64,000 nucleotides of DNA from Streptomyces sp. TLI_171 (lineage in GTDB: Bacteria; Actinomycetota; Actinomycetes; Streptomycetales; Streptomycetaceae). The position numbers were made by a program, and so were the translations under genes. Each line of letters opens with the position of its first letter. Position 1 is the stretch's first letter. The DNA is taken from NCBI RefSeq assembly GCF_003610255.1, contig NZ_RAPS01000001.1, forward strand, positions 434,001 through 498,000. Reading direction: 5' to 3'. Of this stretch, positions 50,473-60,045 are shown piece by piece. The notes under the pieces are model-generated. The model was given only the letters and a program-made list of their open reading frames with translations. It was not told the origin of the DNA and did not search any database.

Positions 50473-52701
50473 TCAGGCGGGCCCGGCCGCGGTGCCGTCC
50501 TCGACCTGACGTCGGGTCAGGGCGAGGGTGGCGAGGCGGCTGTGGTCGCCGAAGCGTTCCACGGTCTCGGCCCGTAGGACGTCCAGCTGGCGCAGCGCGG
50601 ACGCGCGGTTTCCGGCTCGGGCGGTGAGGCGGGCCGCGTCGAGGCGGCACTTGAAGGCCAGGAAGTGGTGCGGGTCCAGGGTCGCGGCCACCTGGGCGGC
50701 GGTGTCGAGCAGCAGGGTGACGGCGGTGGCGGGGTCGCCGCGGTCGGCCAGCGCGAGGGCAGCGCGCATCCGGGCGGAGAGCGCCTCGGCGGCGGGGCCG
50801 GCCTCGCGGGCGAAGGCCCGGTCGGCGGTGGGGTGGGCCGTGGCGGCGCGGGCGTTCCAGCCGGCCCAGGCTTTTCGGGCGGCGCCGGTGCGGGGGTGGT
50901 TCGGGCCGAGGGCGGCGGCGCAGTCCCGGGTGAGTTCCTCGAAGGCGTCGGCGGCGGATTCGGCGGCGCCCATCTCGCCGAGGTGGTGGGCGAGGCCGCT
51001 GCGGGCGGTGAGGGTGAGTTCGTCGAGCGGGCCGCGCAGCGTGGTGCAGTCCAGGACCAGTTGGTTGTAGAGCATCAGTGCCCGGTTGGCGTGGCCCGCG
51101 CCGGCGGTGGCGTAGGCGTGGCCCTCGCGGGCGGACAGCGTCTCCATGGCGCCGGGCCCGTGCACGGCCTCGCACCCGACGGCCAACCGGGCGAACAGCC
51201 CGATGGCCCCGCCGCCGCGCGGGTCGGCGGTGTACGTCCAGTGCGCCTGCCAGTAGCGGGCCTCCAGCACGTCGGGGTGCTGTTCGCCGTGCGGCTCGGC
51301 CAGGCCGTCGGCGGCGAGCTGGTACGCGGCTGCGGCGGAGTCGAACTGCCTTCCCTGGCTCAGCAGTTCGCCCAGTTGCAGGTGTACCCGGCAGTACAGC
51401 GGGTCGGCGGGGGCGAGTTCCGCGCGGATCCGTTCGCCGAGCCGGGCGGCCATGCCGATGGCGACCCCGAGGCTGCCGGATCGGGCGGTGCGGTGGACCA
51501 GTTCGAGGCGCTGGTGGAGGACGGCGGGGGCGTCCGGGCCGAGCACCCGGGCGGTGTGCTCGACCAGGTCGGCGAGCAGCACGGCGGCCTGCGCGGCCTG
51601 CCCGCTGTCGCCGGTGGCGCGGGCGTGGGCGAGCCGGAGGTCGAGCGCATCGGGGTGGTCCGGTCCGTACAACTCGGCGGCAACCGGGAGGAGTTCGGCG
51701 AGGGCGTCGCGGGCGGCGGCGGGCGGGAGCTGTTCGGCGGCGGCGCGGCGGGCGATCAGGTCGAGCACCTCGGGGTGCCGGGCGATCAGCGGATGCGGAC
51801 GCACGGCCCCTTCCGCAGCCGTCTCGGGCTGCGCGTGCTGGGCCTCGGCGTGCCGGGCGACCAGGGCGAGGCCGGCGGGCGGCAGCCACGCCGCACCCGG
51901 GTCGGGGTCGAGCAGGGCGAGGAGTTGACGCGGTGTCGGCCGGCCGGCCGGGTCGGGGGCGAGGCAGTGCACCAGTGCGGGCAGCAGCGCGGCGGGGACG
52001 TCGGCGAGGTCGGGGCGTGCGCCGACGGTGCGCTGCAGCACGGGCCAGATGTCGTCCGACCCGCCGTCCGGCGCGGTCCAGGGGTGGCGGCCCTGGGCAG
52101 CGGTGGCGAGCACCGCGCCGAGGGCGAACACGTCGCTGGGCGGGCCGACCTGGGCGGGCCGTTCGATCTGCTCCGGCGACATGTAGCCTGGCGTGCCGGT
52201 GACGCCGTCCAGGGTCAGGGTCTGGCCGGGGGCGCGGGAGATGCCGAAGTCGATCACCTTGGGGCCGTGCGCGGTGACCAGGATGTTGGCGGGCTTGAGG
52301 TCCCGGTGGACCAGCCCGGCGGCGTGCACCGCGGCCAGCGCCTCGGCGATGCCGGCGCCGAGGCGGCGCACCGAGGCGACGGGCAACGGGCCGGTGGTGC
52401 GCAGCAGTTCGGCCAGGCTGGGCGCGGGCACGTAGGCGATCGCCAGCCAGGGCCGCTCGGCGTCCGGGTCGGCGTCGACCACGGGGGCGGTCCACAGGCC
52501 GCCGACCCGCCGGGCGGCCCGCGCCTCGCGGGCGAAGCGGCGACGGGCGGCCTCGTCCCGCGCGTACTCGGGGTGCAGCACCTTGACGGCCACCAGCACC
52601 CCGCCCGCGGTGCGGCACAGGTGGACCTGCCCCATTCCGCCGGCGCCGAGCTCGCGCAGCACCCGGTACGGCCCGATCGCGCGCGTGTCGCTGTCCCGCA
52701 T
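50473..52701 (-). CDS. Ser/Thr protein kinase with helical-repeat C-terminal region
   Basis: 742 residues. The kinase (about 10-270) has GAGGMGQVH, VAVKVL, HRDLKPANIL, DFGISR and GTPGYMSPEQ. The rest (about 300-742) has no membrane segment and looks like TPR-like helices: repeating LxxAxA patterns such as YGPDHPDALDLRLAHARATG, EQHPDVLEARYWQAHW and LGPNHPRTGAARKAWAG, similar to TPR_12 tetratricopeptides. It is a cytosolic kinase with a binding scaffold. ATG 52701 follows GGGAGGGG. Confidence 0.9.
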   Translation of the reverse strand: MRDSDTRAIGPYRVLRELGAGGMGQVHLCRTAGGVLVAVKVLHPEYARDEAARRRFAREARAARRVGGLWTAPVVDADPDAERPWLAIAYVPAPSLAELLRTTGPLPVASVRRLGAGIAEALAAVHAAGLVHRDLKPANILVTAHGPKVIDFGISRAPGQTLTLDGVTGTPGYMSPEQIERPAQVGPPSDVFALGAVLATAAQGRHPWTAPDGGSDDIWPVLQRTVGARPDLADVPAALLPALVHCLAPDPAGRPTPRQLLALLDPDPGAAWLPPAGLALVARHAEAQHAQPETAAEGAVRPHPLIARHPEVLDLIARRAAAEQLPPAAARDALAELLPVAAELYGPDHPDALDLRLAHARATGDSGQAAQAAVLLADLVEHTARVLGPDAPAVLHQRLELVHRTARSGSLGVAIGMAARLGERIRAELAPADPLYCRVHLQLGELLSQGRQFDSAAAAYQLAADGLAEPHGEQHPDVLEARYWQAHWTYTADPRGGGAIGLFARLAVGCEAVHGPGAMETLSAREGHAYATAGAGHANRALMLYNQLVLDCTTLRGPLDELTLTARSGLAHHLGEMGAAESAADAFEELTRDCAAALGPNHPRTGAARKAWAGWNARAATAHPTADRAFAREAGPAAEALSARMRAALALADRGDPATAVTLLLDTAAQVAATLDPHHFLAFKCRLDAARLTARAGNRASALRQLDVLRAETVERFGDHSRLATLALTRRQVEDGTAAGPA

Positions 52702-52788
52702 GGGTCCCCTCCCGTCCTCGTGGCTGTCAGGACGACGGGAGGGGAGGCCCGGGTTCCCGACCGTGCGTCAGGTCCCTTCGGCCGTGGC

Positions 52789-53994
52789 CTACTTCTCGGC
52801 GGGAAGGTCGTACACGTGGTCCGGGGTGATGATCTGGGTGACGGCCTTGGCGAACAGCGTGCTGGGCTCGTTGCCCTGGTAGGTGATGTCGGTGTTCAGC
52901 AGGATGACCATGGTGGCGTCCTGCTCGGGCAGGTACATGGTGACGGTCTCGTAGCCGGGCAGCGAGCCGTTGTGGCCGACCCAGCCGTGGGTGCGGAACA
53001 GGCCGAGGCCGTAGCCCGCGTCGTCGAAGCCGGGCACCGGGACGAACTTCTCCCGCTCGGCCTGGGTGGCCGGGCTGAGCAGGGTGCCGGTGGCCACAGT
53101 CTTCGCCCAGTGGTGCAGGTCGTGCAGGTCGGAGATCATCGCGCCGGCCGCCCAGCCCCAGGACGGGTTCCAGTGCGTGGAGTCCTCGACCTGCCCGGAG
53201 AGCGTCTGGTTGGTGTAGCCGTGCGCGTACGGCTCCGGCAGCTCGTTGCCGACCGGGAACAGCGAGTGCTTCAGGTGCGCGGGTTCGAGCACCCGTTGGT
53301 GGATGAAGTCACGCAGCGGCATCTTCCCGAGCTTCTCCACCACCAGGCCGAGCAGCACCGTGTTGGTGTTGGAGTACTGGAAATCGGCGCCCGGCGCGAA
53401 CACGTTGTCGTGCTTGAACGCGTAGGCCAGCAGCTCCTGCGGGGTGAACGGCCGCTCCGGGTCGGAGAACAGCGCCTGCTGGAAGTCCGGGTCGAAGGTG
53501 TACGAGAACAGACCGCTGCGCATCTCGGCGAGCTGACGGATCGTGATGTGCTCACCGTCCGGGACGCAGTCGATGTACTTCGAGATCGGGTCGTCCAGGC
53601 CGACCAGGCCGTCGTCGACCAGTTCCAGCAGGGCGGTGATGGTGAAGGTCTTGGTCTCGCTGCCGATCCGGACGTTCAGGTCGGGCGTCATCGGCTGCCC
53701 GGTCTCCTTGTCGGCGACGCCCGTCGAGTGGACGTACGTGCCGCGCCCGGGCAGCCACAGTCCGACCGTCACGCCCGGCGTGCCGGTCTCCTGCCGGACG
53801 GCCTCGACGGCCTCGTCCAGCCGGGCCGCGAGCGCCGGGTCGAGCGGATGGCCGCGGTCCGGCGAGTGGCGCGCGGGCTGCGCGACCGGCCGGGTGAACG
53901 GCGAGCCCGGGGCGGCGGCGGCCGGGGCGGCGGGGGCGAGCGTGCTCAGGGCGAGCAGGGCGACGGCGAGCCGCCGGGCGCGGGGACGGCGCAT
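52789..53994 (-). CDS. Secreted D-alanyl-D-alanine carboxypeptidase-like serine hydrolase
   Basis: 401 residues. Signal peptide MRRPRARRLAVALLALSTL..APAAAA. IGSETKTFTITALL gives the SxxK nucleophile; YSNTNTVLLG gives YxN, and WVGHNGSLPGYETV gives the HxG third box. Like Streptomyces R61-type carboxypeptidases or esterases. A 16-bp palindrome lies just before its GGAGGAGA ribosome site. Confidence 0.9.
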   Translation of the reverse strand: MRRPRARRLAVALLALSTLAPAAPAAAAPGSPFTRPVAQPARHSPDRGHPLDPALAARLDEAVEAVRQETGTPGVTVGLWLPGRGTYVHSTGVADKETGQPMTPDLNVRIGSETKTFTITALLELVDDGLVGLDDPISKYIDCVPDGEHITIRQLAEMRSGLFSYTFDPDFQQALFSDPERPFTPQELLAYAFKHDNVFAPGADFQYSNTNTVLLGLVVEKLGKMPLRDFIHQRVLEPAHLKHSLFPVGNELPEPYAHGYTNQTLSGQVEDSTHWNPSWGWAAGAMISDLHDLHHWAKTVATGTLLSPATQAEREKFVPVPGFDDAGYGLGLFRTHGWVGHNGSLPGYETVTMYLPEQDATMVILLNTDITYQGNEPSTLFAKAVTQIITPDHVYDLPAEK

Positions 53995-54011
53995 GAGGGG
54001 GTGTCTCCTCC

Positions 54012-54048
54012 GGGGCTGGTGACCTGTTCAGGACAGGTCACCAGCCCC
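54012..54048. promoter_or_regulatory. 16-bp perfect palindrome in the serine-hydrolase leader
   Basis: GGGGCTGGTGACCTGT (54012-54027) is the exact complement of 54033-54048; loop five bases. On the minus strand it ends three bases or so before the GGAGGAGA of the serine hydrolase gene. No U-tract. It can be an operator, a leader hairpin or the terminator of the upstream AhpD-like gene (stop at 54185). Confidence 0.55.
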
Positions 54049-54184
54049 GGGCCTCGCGGGGCGGGCGCTGCGCGGCGCGGCTCGGCGAGTCCACTCGTGC
54101 GGCGGGCGCTGACACCGCGTCAGCGCGCCGGGCGGGGAGGCTGTGCCCTCAGCGGGTGGGCCGGGCGGAGACGCTGTGCCCTCG

Positions 54185-54664
54185 TCAGCGGGTGGGGCGG
54201 ACCGGGTGCTTGCTCAGGATCGAGACCCGGTTGAACGCGTTGATGGCGATCGCCACCCAGATCACCGCCGAGATCTGCTCCTCGCCCAACACGGCGCGGG
54301 CCCGCTCGTACGCGGCCTCCTGGGCGGCCTCCTCGGACGGGTGGGTGGTGGCCTCGGCCAGTGCGAGGGCGGCGCGCTCGCGCTCGTCGAACAGGGCGGG
54401 GGCGTCCCGCCAGGCCGCCAGCACACCGAGCCGCTGGACGCCCTCGCCCTCCTTGAGCGCGGCCTTGGTGTGCACGTCCAGGCAGTAGGCGCAGCCGTTG
54501 AGCTGCGAGACGCGGACGTTGATCAGCTCCACCAGGCGGCGGTCGAGTCCGGCGTCCGCAGCCGCGCCGCGGGCCGCCTCGGCGGCGGCCACCATCGCGC
54601 GGAACACCTGCGGGTGCTTCTTGTCGACGTAGACCCGGGCCGTCGGGGTCGCCACCTCGGTCAC
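54185..54664 (-). CDS. Carboxymuconolactone decarboxylase / AhpD-like protein
   Basis: 159 residues from GTG 54664 (after GGTGGAGGAGAG). LVELINVRVSQLNGCAYCLDVHTKAALKEGE carries the CxxC..H motif of AhpD-type peroxide-reducing proteins. Probably a redox role with peroxidase. It is divergent from a pirin gene with only about 120 bases between. Confidence 0.9.
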   Translation of the reverse strand: MTEVATPTARVYVDKKHPQVFRAMVAAAEAARGAAADAGLDRRLVELINVRVSQLNGCAYCLDVHTKAALKEGEGVQRLGVLAAWRDAPALFDERERAALALAEATTHPSEEAAQEAAYERARAVLGEEQISAVIWVAIAINAFNRVSILSKHPVRPTR

Positions 54665-54783
54665 CTGAACTCTCCTCCACCTGTGGGCTGGTATTTGTCG
54701 CCCGCTCCGTTCCATGATAGTTGAAGATGAAACGATTTGCTGTCGTGTCGCGAACGCCGCGACACCCGGGAGGGAGCACCGCC

Positions 54784-55725
54784 ATGAGCACCACCGAGAC
54801 CGGCGCCACCGACACCGGCGCCGCCGGGGTCCTGCCCCCGCGGGACGTCCCGCTCGGCGGGCCGCGCGCGATGACCGTCCGCCGCACCCTCCCGCAGCGG
54901 GAGCGGACCCTGATCGGCGCCTGGTGCTTCATCGACCACTACGGTCCCGACGACGTCGCCACCACCGGCGGCATGGACGTCGCCCCGCACCCGCACATCG
55001 GCCTGCAGACCGTCAGCTGGCTGTTCAGCGGCGAGATCGAGCACCGCGACAGCCACGGCGTGCACGCCTTCGTCCGCCCCGGCGAGCTCAACCTGATGAC
55101 GGCCGGTCAGGGCATCGCGCACTCCGAGACCTCCACCGCCGCGACCACCGTCCTGCACGGCGTCCAGCTCTGGGTCGCCCTCCCCGAGCAGCACCGGCAC
55201 ACCGCCCGCGACTTCCACCACCACGTCCCTGACGCCGCTCCCCTCCCGGGCGGCGGCGAGGCCCGCGTCTTCCTCGGCACGCTGGCCGGCGACACCTCTC
55301 CCGTCCCCACCTTCACCCCCCTGCTGGGCGCCGAACTCACCCTCCCCGCGGGCGCCACCACCACCCTCGACGTCGACCCGACCTTCGAACACGGCCTCCT
55401 CGTCGACCAGGGCGACGTCCTCTTCGCCGGCACCCCCCTCCACCCCGCCGACCTCGGCCACCTCCCGCCCGGCCGCGCCACCCTCACCCTCACCAACCTC
55501 TCCCCCACCCCCGCCCGCCTGGTCCTCCTCGGCGGCCCGCCGTTCGGCGAACAGATCGTCATGTGGTGGAACTTCATCGGCCGCACCGGCGAGGAGATCG
55601 TCCAAGCCCGCAACGACTGGCAGAACGCAGTCCGGTTCGGCGAGGTCGAGGGCTACCCTGGCGACCGGCTGCCTGCGCCCGAACTGCCGCAGGTCGCCCT
55701 CAAGGCTCGTGGCAATCGCGACTGA
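54784..55725 (+). CDS. Pirin-family cupin protein
   Basis: 313 residues. APHPHIGLQTVSWLFSGEIEHRDSHG has the three metal His of pirins and the later GQGIAHSE the fourth-ligand Glu. Pirins are iron-binding, with quercetinase or regulatory roles. ATG 54784 follows GGGAGGG. The promoter region upstream is AT-rich (ATGATAGTTGAAGATGAAAC, 54713-54732), unusual here, and may contain a MarR-type site shared with the AhpD-like gene. Confidence 0.92.
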   Translation: MSTTETGATDTGAAGVLPPRDVPLGGPRAMTVRRTLPQRERTLIGAWCFIDHYGPDDVATTGGMDVAPHPHIGLQTVSWLFSGEIEHRDSHGVHAFVRPGELNLMTAGQGIAHSETSTAATTVLHGVQLWVALPEQHRHTARDFHHHVPDAAPLPGGGEARVFLGTLAGDTSPVPTFTPLLGAELTLPAGATTTLDVDPTFEHGLLVDQGDVLFAGTPLHPADLGHLPPGRATLTLTNLSPTPARLVLLGGPPFGEQIVMWWNFIGRTGEEIVQARNDWQNAVRFGEVEGYPGDRLPAPELPQVALKARGNRD

Positions 55726-56216
55726 CCGGCCAAAACACCATCTTGAGGCGGTCACGGACACCGAAGCAGGGCGATGATTCGTGACCGCCGTCACCGTGGG
55801 CATCAGGACCGCCGGGCGTGGCTGGCTCGACGCTGCGCGACGATCGAGGGCTCCCTGCCGGTTCCCATGTGTAGGTCAGTTTTGCAGGCTGTGGGTGGAT
55901 GAATGCTGACTCTTTGCTGACTTGGATTGGCCGGCACCCGCACCGCTGACCTGACCGGAGCCGCCCGCAACCGGGAAGACCACGCACCTGGCAGCCGTCG
56001 AGATCGATCAACGAAGCGCCCGGCTACGCAGCGAACACCCAATCGCGCCGTCCGCGTCCAGGCCGTGGTTCGGCTGACCCCCGCTGGCGCGGCGCGGACA
56101 CCACCGGCCCGGCCCCTTCCAGGGCCGGTGTCCACTCGCGACGAGCGAGCGGTACGTTGCGTCGTCAGGTTGCCCGAACACAGCGCTGGCAGACCGTGAA
56201 CGCAAGGAGTTTTCCC
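55726..56216. other. Accessory stretch without an intact gene
   Basis: About 490 bases with lower and uneven G+C. No complete ORF is convincing. A short frame near 55961-56080 (PPATGKTTHLAAVEIDQR) resembles a nucleotide-binding loop and could be a fragment of a lost ATPase. The AAGGAG of the next gene lies at 56204-56209. Confidence 0.4.
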
Positions 56217-56753
56217 ATGAGTCTGGACCGGCTCAGGGCGATGATGCCCTCCTCCGCGCACCGAGGGGAGCCGATCGACTGGGCCGCCGCCGAACTGGCG
56301 CACGGTCCCTTCCCTTCCGACTACCGCGAGTTCGTCGACACTTACGGTGCCGGCTCGATCGACGGCCTTCTCGGCATCGGGCATCCGCTGGTGATCAGCG
56401 AGCCGGGCGTGGTGCCGATCGATGTCGCAGAGGAGACCGACGACGCCCGGCTCCACTTCGCACGGGTACGCACCGGCCTGCCCGACGAGGTGGCTGACGC
56501 TTCGGCACTGCGTGGCTGGGGTGACACAGCCGGCGCCGACACGCTCGCGTGGATCGCCGTCGATCCGGACCCGGACCGCTGGCCGGTCGTGGTGTGGAGC
56601 CGGTCCAAGGGCGAATGGCTGGTCCAGGGGAGCGGAATGGCCGACTTCCTGGTCGGCTTGCTCGCGGGCGAGCTCGCGCAATGTCCTCTGAGCGACCTGT
56701 CGCTCTGGGGCCGCCCCGAGCAGGAATACATTCCCTGGTGGGAGGAGCGCTGA
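56217..56753 (+). CDS. SMI1/KNR4 (SUKH) family protein
   Basis: 178 residues. IDWAAAELAHGPFPSDYREFVDTYGAGSIDGLLGIG is the SUKH opening (Pro-x-D-Y/F-x-x-F..YG..G), and the domain ends with FLVGLLAGEL. SUKH proteins are typical immunity proteins for polymorphic toxins in bacteria. No toxin gene is visible beside it, so it may be an orphan defence against neighbours. ATG 56217 follows AAGGAG. Codon use is less GC-biased than the neighbours. Confidence 0.85.
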   Translation: MSLDRLRAMMPSSAHRGEPIDWAAAELAHGPFPSDYREFVDTYGAGSIDGLLGIGHPLVISEPGVVPIDVAEETDDARLHFARVRTGLPDEVADASALRGWGDTAGADTLAWIAVDPDPDRWPVVVWSRSKGEWLVQGSGMADFLVGLLAGELAQCPLSDLSLWGRPEQEYIPWWEER

Positions 56754-56794
56754 GAAAGTGTCTCGTTCGGAGGCTGCGACCATAGGCTGTGCGG

Positions 56795-57127
56795 ATGTCG
56801 AGCCAACTGAGCGTGGCGGTGTGTCCCGGCCATGAACTCGCCTACCCGGCGGCCCTGCAACGGCTCGCGGGAATGGGCGCAATCCCAGTGGTGTGCTTCG
56901 AGTGCGGCTGTGGTGCCATCCACCTTGTCGTGGTGTCACCCGAGGGAGCCGAGGTTGTCGCTTCAGGAGGCGGCTACCTGCGTGCCAGATTCGAGTTGCT
57001 CGACTGGGTGCGCTCGACCCTGACCGCCGAGGGCGGCGCCTTCCGCCACTACATGGTGCCGGATTCCGACCGGTCCCTGCTGGACGGCTTCCTCGCACTC
57101 CTGGCCGCCCGGATGCCCGGCACCTGA
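56795..57127 (+). CDS. Small hypothetical protein
   Basis: 110 residues from ATG 56795 (GTG 56789 is an alternative). Contains VVCFECGCGAIHLVVVS with three Cys close together, suggesting a metal or redox site, and a helical end. No family recognised. Follows the SUKH gene by 41 bases. It has TAGGCT seven bases before the start, so it may be leaderless. Confidence 0.6.
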   Translation: MSSQLSVAVCPGHELAYPAALQRLAGMGAIPVVCFECGCGAIHLVVVSPEGAEVVASGGGYLRARFELLDWVRSTLTAEGGAFRHYMVPDSDRSLLDGFLALLAARMPGT

Positions 57128-57582
57128 GCCGTCACGCTCTGCGGTGCGGCTTCCGGATCCGCCACCTCGACCGGTGTCTGACTTTAGGCGAGCCGCACCC
57201 CGCATGACCGGTGATGGTCTGTCAGGTGTGGCGGAGGTGGTCGGCGAACTCCTCGGGGGTGCGGATGGCGAGCCCGCTCAGGCAGGGACGCCCGAAGATC
57301 CCGGCACCACAGCAGAGGACGAGCTCACCACACGACTGCCCAGATCTGTCCGGCCCGCGACCGGGCCGCCTGCCCAACGGCTCGTCGCGTGCGCTGGCCG
57401 TCGGTCCGCCGAAACCCGGGGGCGGGCGACCATGCTCGGCGCGATGGGCGACTCCGTCCCGGCACTGGCCCGTTGCTGAACTCTGCCGAGGACAGTGCCC
57501 TGCACCCGCCTGCCGTCCTGCCGGAACTGGTGGTTGGGGCGGACATGGCGACGGTCGGCGCTTCCGCGCTGGCCGGTGCTCC
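57128..57582. other. Intergenic region with a possible gene fragment
   Basis: 455 bases. On the minus strand the frame ending at about 57219 reads GAGIFGRPCLSGLAIRT then PEEFADHLRHT and a stop, which looks like a real C-terminus, but upstream sequence does not give a credible protein. It is probably a remnant. Nothing else was recognised. Confidence 0.35.
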
Positions 57583-57963
57583 CTAGAAGCGGAGCAGGCC
57601 GATGGCGTACCCGTCGTGGTCCACCACCGGCCAGATGTCGAGGCCGCGGGTACGCATGGCGACGGCCGCGGTGGCGGCGGACATGTCGGGGGTGGCGAAC
57701 GGTGCGCGGTCGAGGACGATGTTGCGCACCGGGATGCGCTCGGTGTACCAGGACCGGGCCTGGAACGGTGCGAGGTGCTGGGCGGTCAGCAGTCCCGCGC
57801 AGCGGCCGTCGTCCTCGCGGACCAGGAGGTGGTCCGCCCCGGAGCTCTGCAGGATGTCCATCGCCGTGTCGACCATGATGTCGTCGCTGATCTGCAGCTC
57901 GGGGTGTTTCATGAGGTCGCCGACCGTGGCGGTGGCCGCGGGGCGTTCGAGGGTGATGATCAT
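57583..57963 (-). CDS. Two-CBS-domain protein
   Basis: 126 residues. VGDLMKHPELQISDDIMVDTAMDILQ and DHLLVREDDGRCAGLLTAQHL are CBS1; the second half, ATPDMSAATAAVAMRTRGLDIWPVVDHDG, is CBS2. CBS pairs bind adenosyl ligands and regulate partners. The C-terminus is unusually short. It stands upstream of an RNA-helicase/cold-shock group, function unknown. Confidence 0.87.
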   Translation of the reverse strand: MIITLERPAATATVGDLMKHPELQISDDIMVDTAMDILQSSGADHLLVREDDGRCAGLLTAQHLAPFQARSWYTERIPVRNIVLDRAPFATPDMSAATAAVAMRTRGLDIWPVVDHDGYAIGLLRF

Positions 57964-58088
57964 GGGCGGACTCCTTCATGGGGCTTCGCCGGCACCGACG
58001 GTGGTCGGCCAGGGCGCTGGCAGTGGGGCGGCTGAGCGTGGTGTCCGAAGCCGGCTGCAGCGCCGGCGTGTTCCGCACGGCGAGCCGG

Positions 58089-58122
58089 ACGGGCCAGGAC
58101 CGCCCTCGCGGTCCGGGCCCGT
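58089..58122 (-). terminator. Hairpin after the DEAD-box helicase gene
   Basis: 15-base arms at 58089-58103 and 58108-58122 pair with one mismatch, seven bases after the helicase stop. Confidence 0.6.
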
Positions 58123-58128
58123 GCGTCT

Positions 58129-59682
58129 CTAGGCGGCGAGGGCGATCCGCCGGGGTGCCCGGCGGCCGGAGGAGCCCTGGCCCTCGCGGCCGGAAGTGGC
58201 GCGACCCTCACTCGAGGAACCTGTGTAGGCGCGACGGCTGCGGCGGCCGCGACTCGTGGACTTGCTGCGGCCGGGGCGTTCGACGACGGGAGCGGCGATC
58301 ACGGTGGGGATGCCGGTGGGCACCCGGGCGCCGGTGATCCGAGCCAGGTCCTCGTCGCCCGCGCTCACGCGGGTGGTCACGGGGGTGATGGCGGCCGTGG
58401 TCATCATGCGGGCCATCTCGCGGCGCTGGTTCGGCAGAACGAGGGTGACGACGGTGCCGGACTCGCCGGCCCGGGCGGTGCGTCCGCCCCGGTGGAGGTA
58501 GTCCTTGTGGTCGGCGGGCGGGTCCAGGTTGACGACCAGGTCGAGGCCGTCGACGTGGATGCCCCGGGCCGCGACGTTGGTCGCGATCAGCGCGGTCACC
58601 TGCCCGGTGCGGAACTGCTCCAGGGTGCGGGTGCGCTGGGGCTGAGTCTTGCCGCCGTGCAGTGCCGCGGCCTTCACCCCGTTGGCGAGCAGGTCCGTCA
58701 CCAGGCGGTCCGCGGCGTGCCTGGTGTCGGTGAACATGATCACGCCGCCGTCGCGGGAGGCGATGTGGGCGATCGTGGCGTTCTTGTCGGAGTTCTGCAC
58801 GTGCAGCACGTGGTGCTCCATGGTGCTGACCGCGCCCGCGGACGGGTCCACCGAGTGGGTGACCGGGTCATTGAGGAAGCGCCGCACCAGGCGGTCGACG
58901 TTGCGGTCCAGCGTGGCGGAGAAGAGCATCGTCTGGCCGCCTTCCCGGACCTGGTCGAGGAGTTCGGTGACCTGCGGCAGGAAGCCCAGGTCGGCCATCT
59001 GGTCGGCCTCGTCGAGCACCGTGATGCCCACCCCGTCCAGCTGGCAGTCGCCGCGCTGGATCAGGTCCTTCAGCCGGCCCGGGGTGGCCACCACGACCTC
59101 CGCGCCCCGGTTCAGCGCCTGCGCCTGCCGGCTGATCGACATCCCGCCCACGACGGCTGCCATCCGCAGCCGTACCGCGTGGGCGAACGGCGTCAGCGCG
59201 TCGGTGACCTGCTGCGCGAGTTCGCGGGTGGGGACCAGCACCAGCGCCAGCGGGCGGCGCGGCTCGGCCTTCTGCCCGGCGGTGCGGGCCAGCACGGCGA
59301 GGCCGAACGCGATGGTCTTGCCGGAGCCGGTCCGCCCCCGCCCGAGGACGTCGCGGCCCGCCAGCGAGTTCGGCAGCGTCGCGGCCTGGATCGGGAACGG
59401 AGCGGTGACGCCCTGACGGCCCAGGACCGACAGCAGCGCCTTCGGCATGTCGAGTTCGTCGAAGGACTCGACAGCGGGCAGCGCCGGGGTGGTGCTCACC
59501 GGCATCGCGAACTCGCCCTGCGCGGCGGAGCCCTGACGAGCGCTTCGGCCGCCGGAGGGCCGGTCGCCGTAGAAGGAGCTGCCACCGGACCGGGACCGGG
59601 AGCCGCTGCCACCCCCGGAGCGGGAAGAGGCCGAGGAGCGGGAGTTGGTGTTCTGGTACGAGGAGCGACTGGAGCGGTTCAT
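58129..59682 (-). CDS. DEAD-box RNA helicase (RhlE-like)
   Basis: 517 residues. A Ser/Gly/Arg-rich disordered start (to about 70) leads to the core: Q-motif region, GRGRTGSGKT (I), PTRELAQQ (Ia), ATPGRL (Ib), VLDEADQMADLGF (II, DEAD), FSATL (III), then ATNVAARGIHVDGL (V) and HRGGRTARAGESG (VI). A basic tail (SKSTSRGRRSRRAY) binds RNA. It unwinds RNA, often in the cold. The downstream-of-csp placement suggests the two act together. ATG 59682 follows AAGGAAGG. Confidence 0.94.
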   Translation of the reverse strand: MNRSSRSSYQNTNSRSSASSRSGGGSGSRSRSGGSSFYGDRPSGGRSARQGSAAQGEFAMPVSTTPALPAVESFDELDMPKALLSVLGRQGVTAPFPIQAATLPNSLAGRDVLGRGRTGSGKTIAFGLAVLARTAGQKAEPRRPLALVLVPTRELAQQVTDALTPFAHAVRLRMAAVVGGMSISRQAQALNRGAEVVVATPGRLKDLIQRGDCQLDGVGITVLDEADQMADLGFLPQVTELLDQVREGGQTMLFSATLDRNVDRLVRRFLNDPVTHSVDPSAGAVSTMEHHVLHVQNSDKNATIAHIASRDGGVIMFTDTRHAADRLVTDLLANGVKAAALHGGKTQPQRTRTLEQFRTGQVTALIATNVAARGIHVDGLDLVVNLDPPADHKDYLHRGGRTARAGESGTVVTLVLPNQRREMARMMTTAAITPVTTRVSAGDEDLARITGARVPTGIPTVIAAPVVERPGRSKSTSRGRRSRRAYTGSSSEGRATSGREGQGSSGRRAPRRIALAA

Positions 59683-59978
59683 GGGAAACCTTCCTTGGTC
59701 GGCACGTCGCGAGGCGGCTCCGCAGCGCGGGGCGCCGGCAGGAGACCGTGAGGGAACGGCCGAAAGGGTGGAGAGCGGGGCGTGGACGGTGAAACCGTGC
59801 GGCACGTCACCTCAGGTCGGCGCTCACCGGCAGGGCGGGAGCGAAGATCCTCGAACCGTGGGATGTCACGGCAGGGCGCCGACCCGGACGCGGCGCTGTG
59901 CGTCTCGCGTGGGGATGGCCGCCGGTGGCGGAGCCATGGGGCCTGAACGGCCAGGTTGGGGCGCGTTGGTGCAATGCC
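59683..59978 (-). other. Leader region of the DEAD-box gene
   Basis: About 300 bases between the csp terminator and the helicase start. No ORF is credible. The length would fit a promoter and long 5' leader such as cold-inducible helicase genes have. Confidence 0.45.
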
Positions 59979-60018
59979 GAGGGGCCCGCACCGGGCATGT
60001 ACGCGGTGCGGGCCCCTC
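59979..60018 (-). terminator. 15-bp perfect hairpin after the cold-shock gene
   Basis: GAGGGGCCCGCACCG (59979-59993) is the exact complement of CGGTGCGGGCCCCTC (60004-60018), 28 bases after the csp stop codon. Confidence 0.75.
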
Positions 60019-60045
60019 GCTGCTAGGCGGGTGCCGTGGCAGGAA

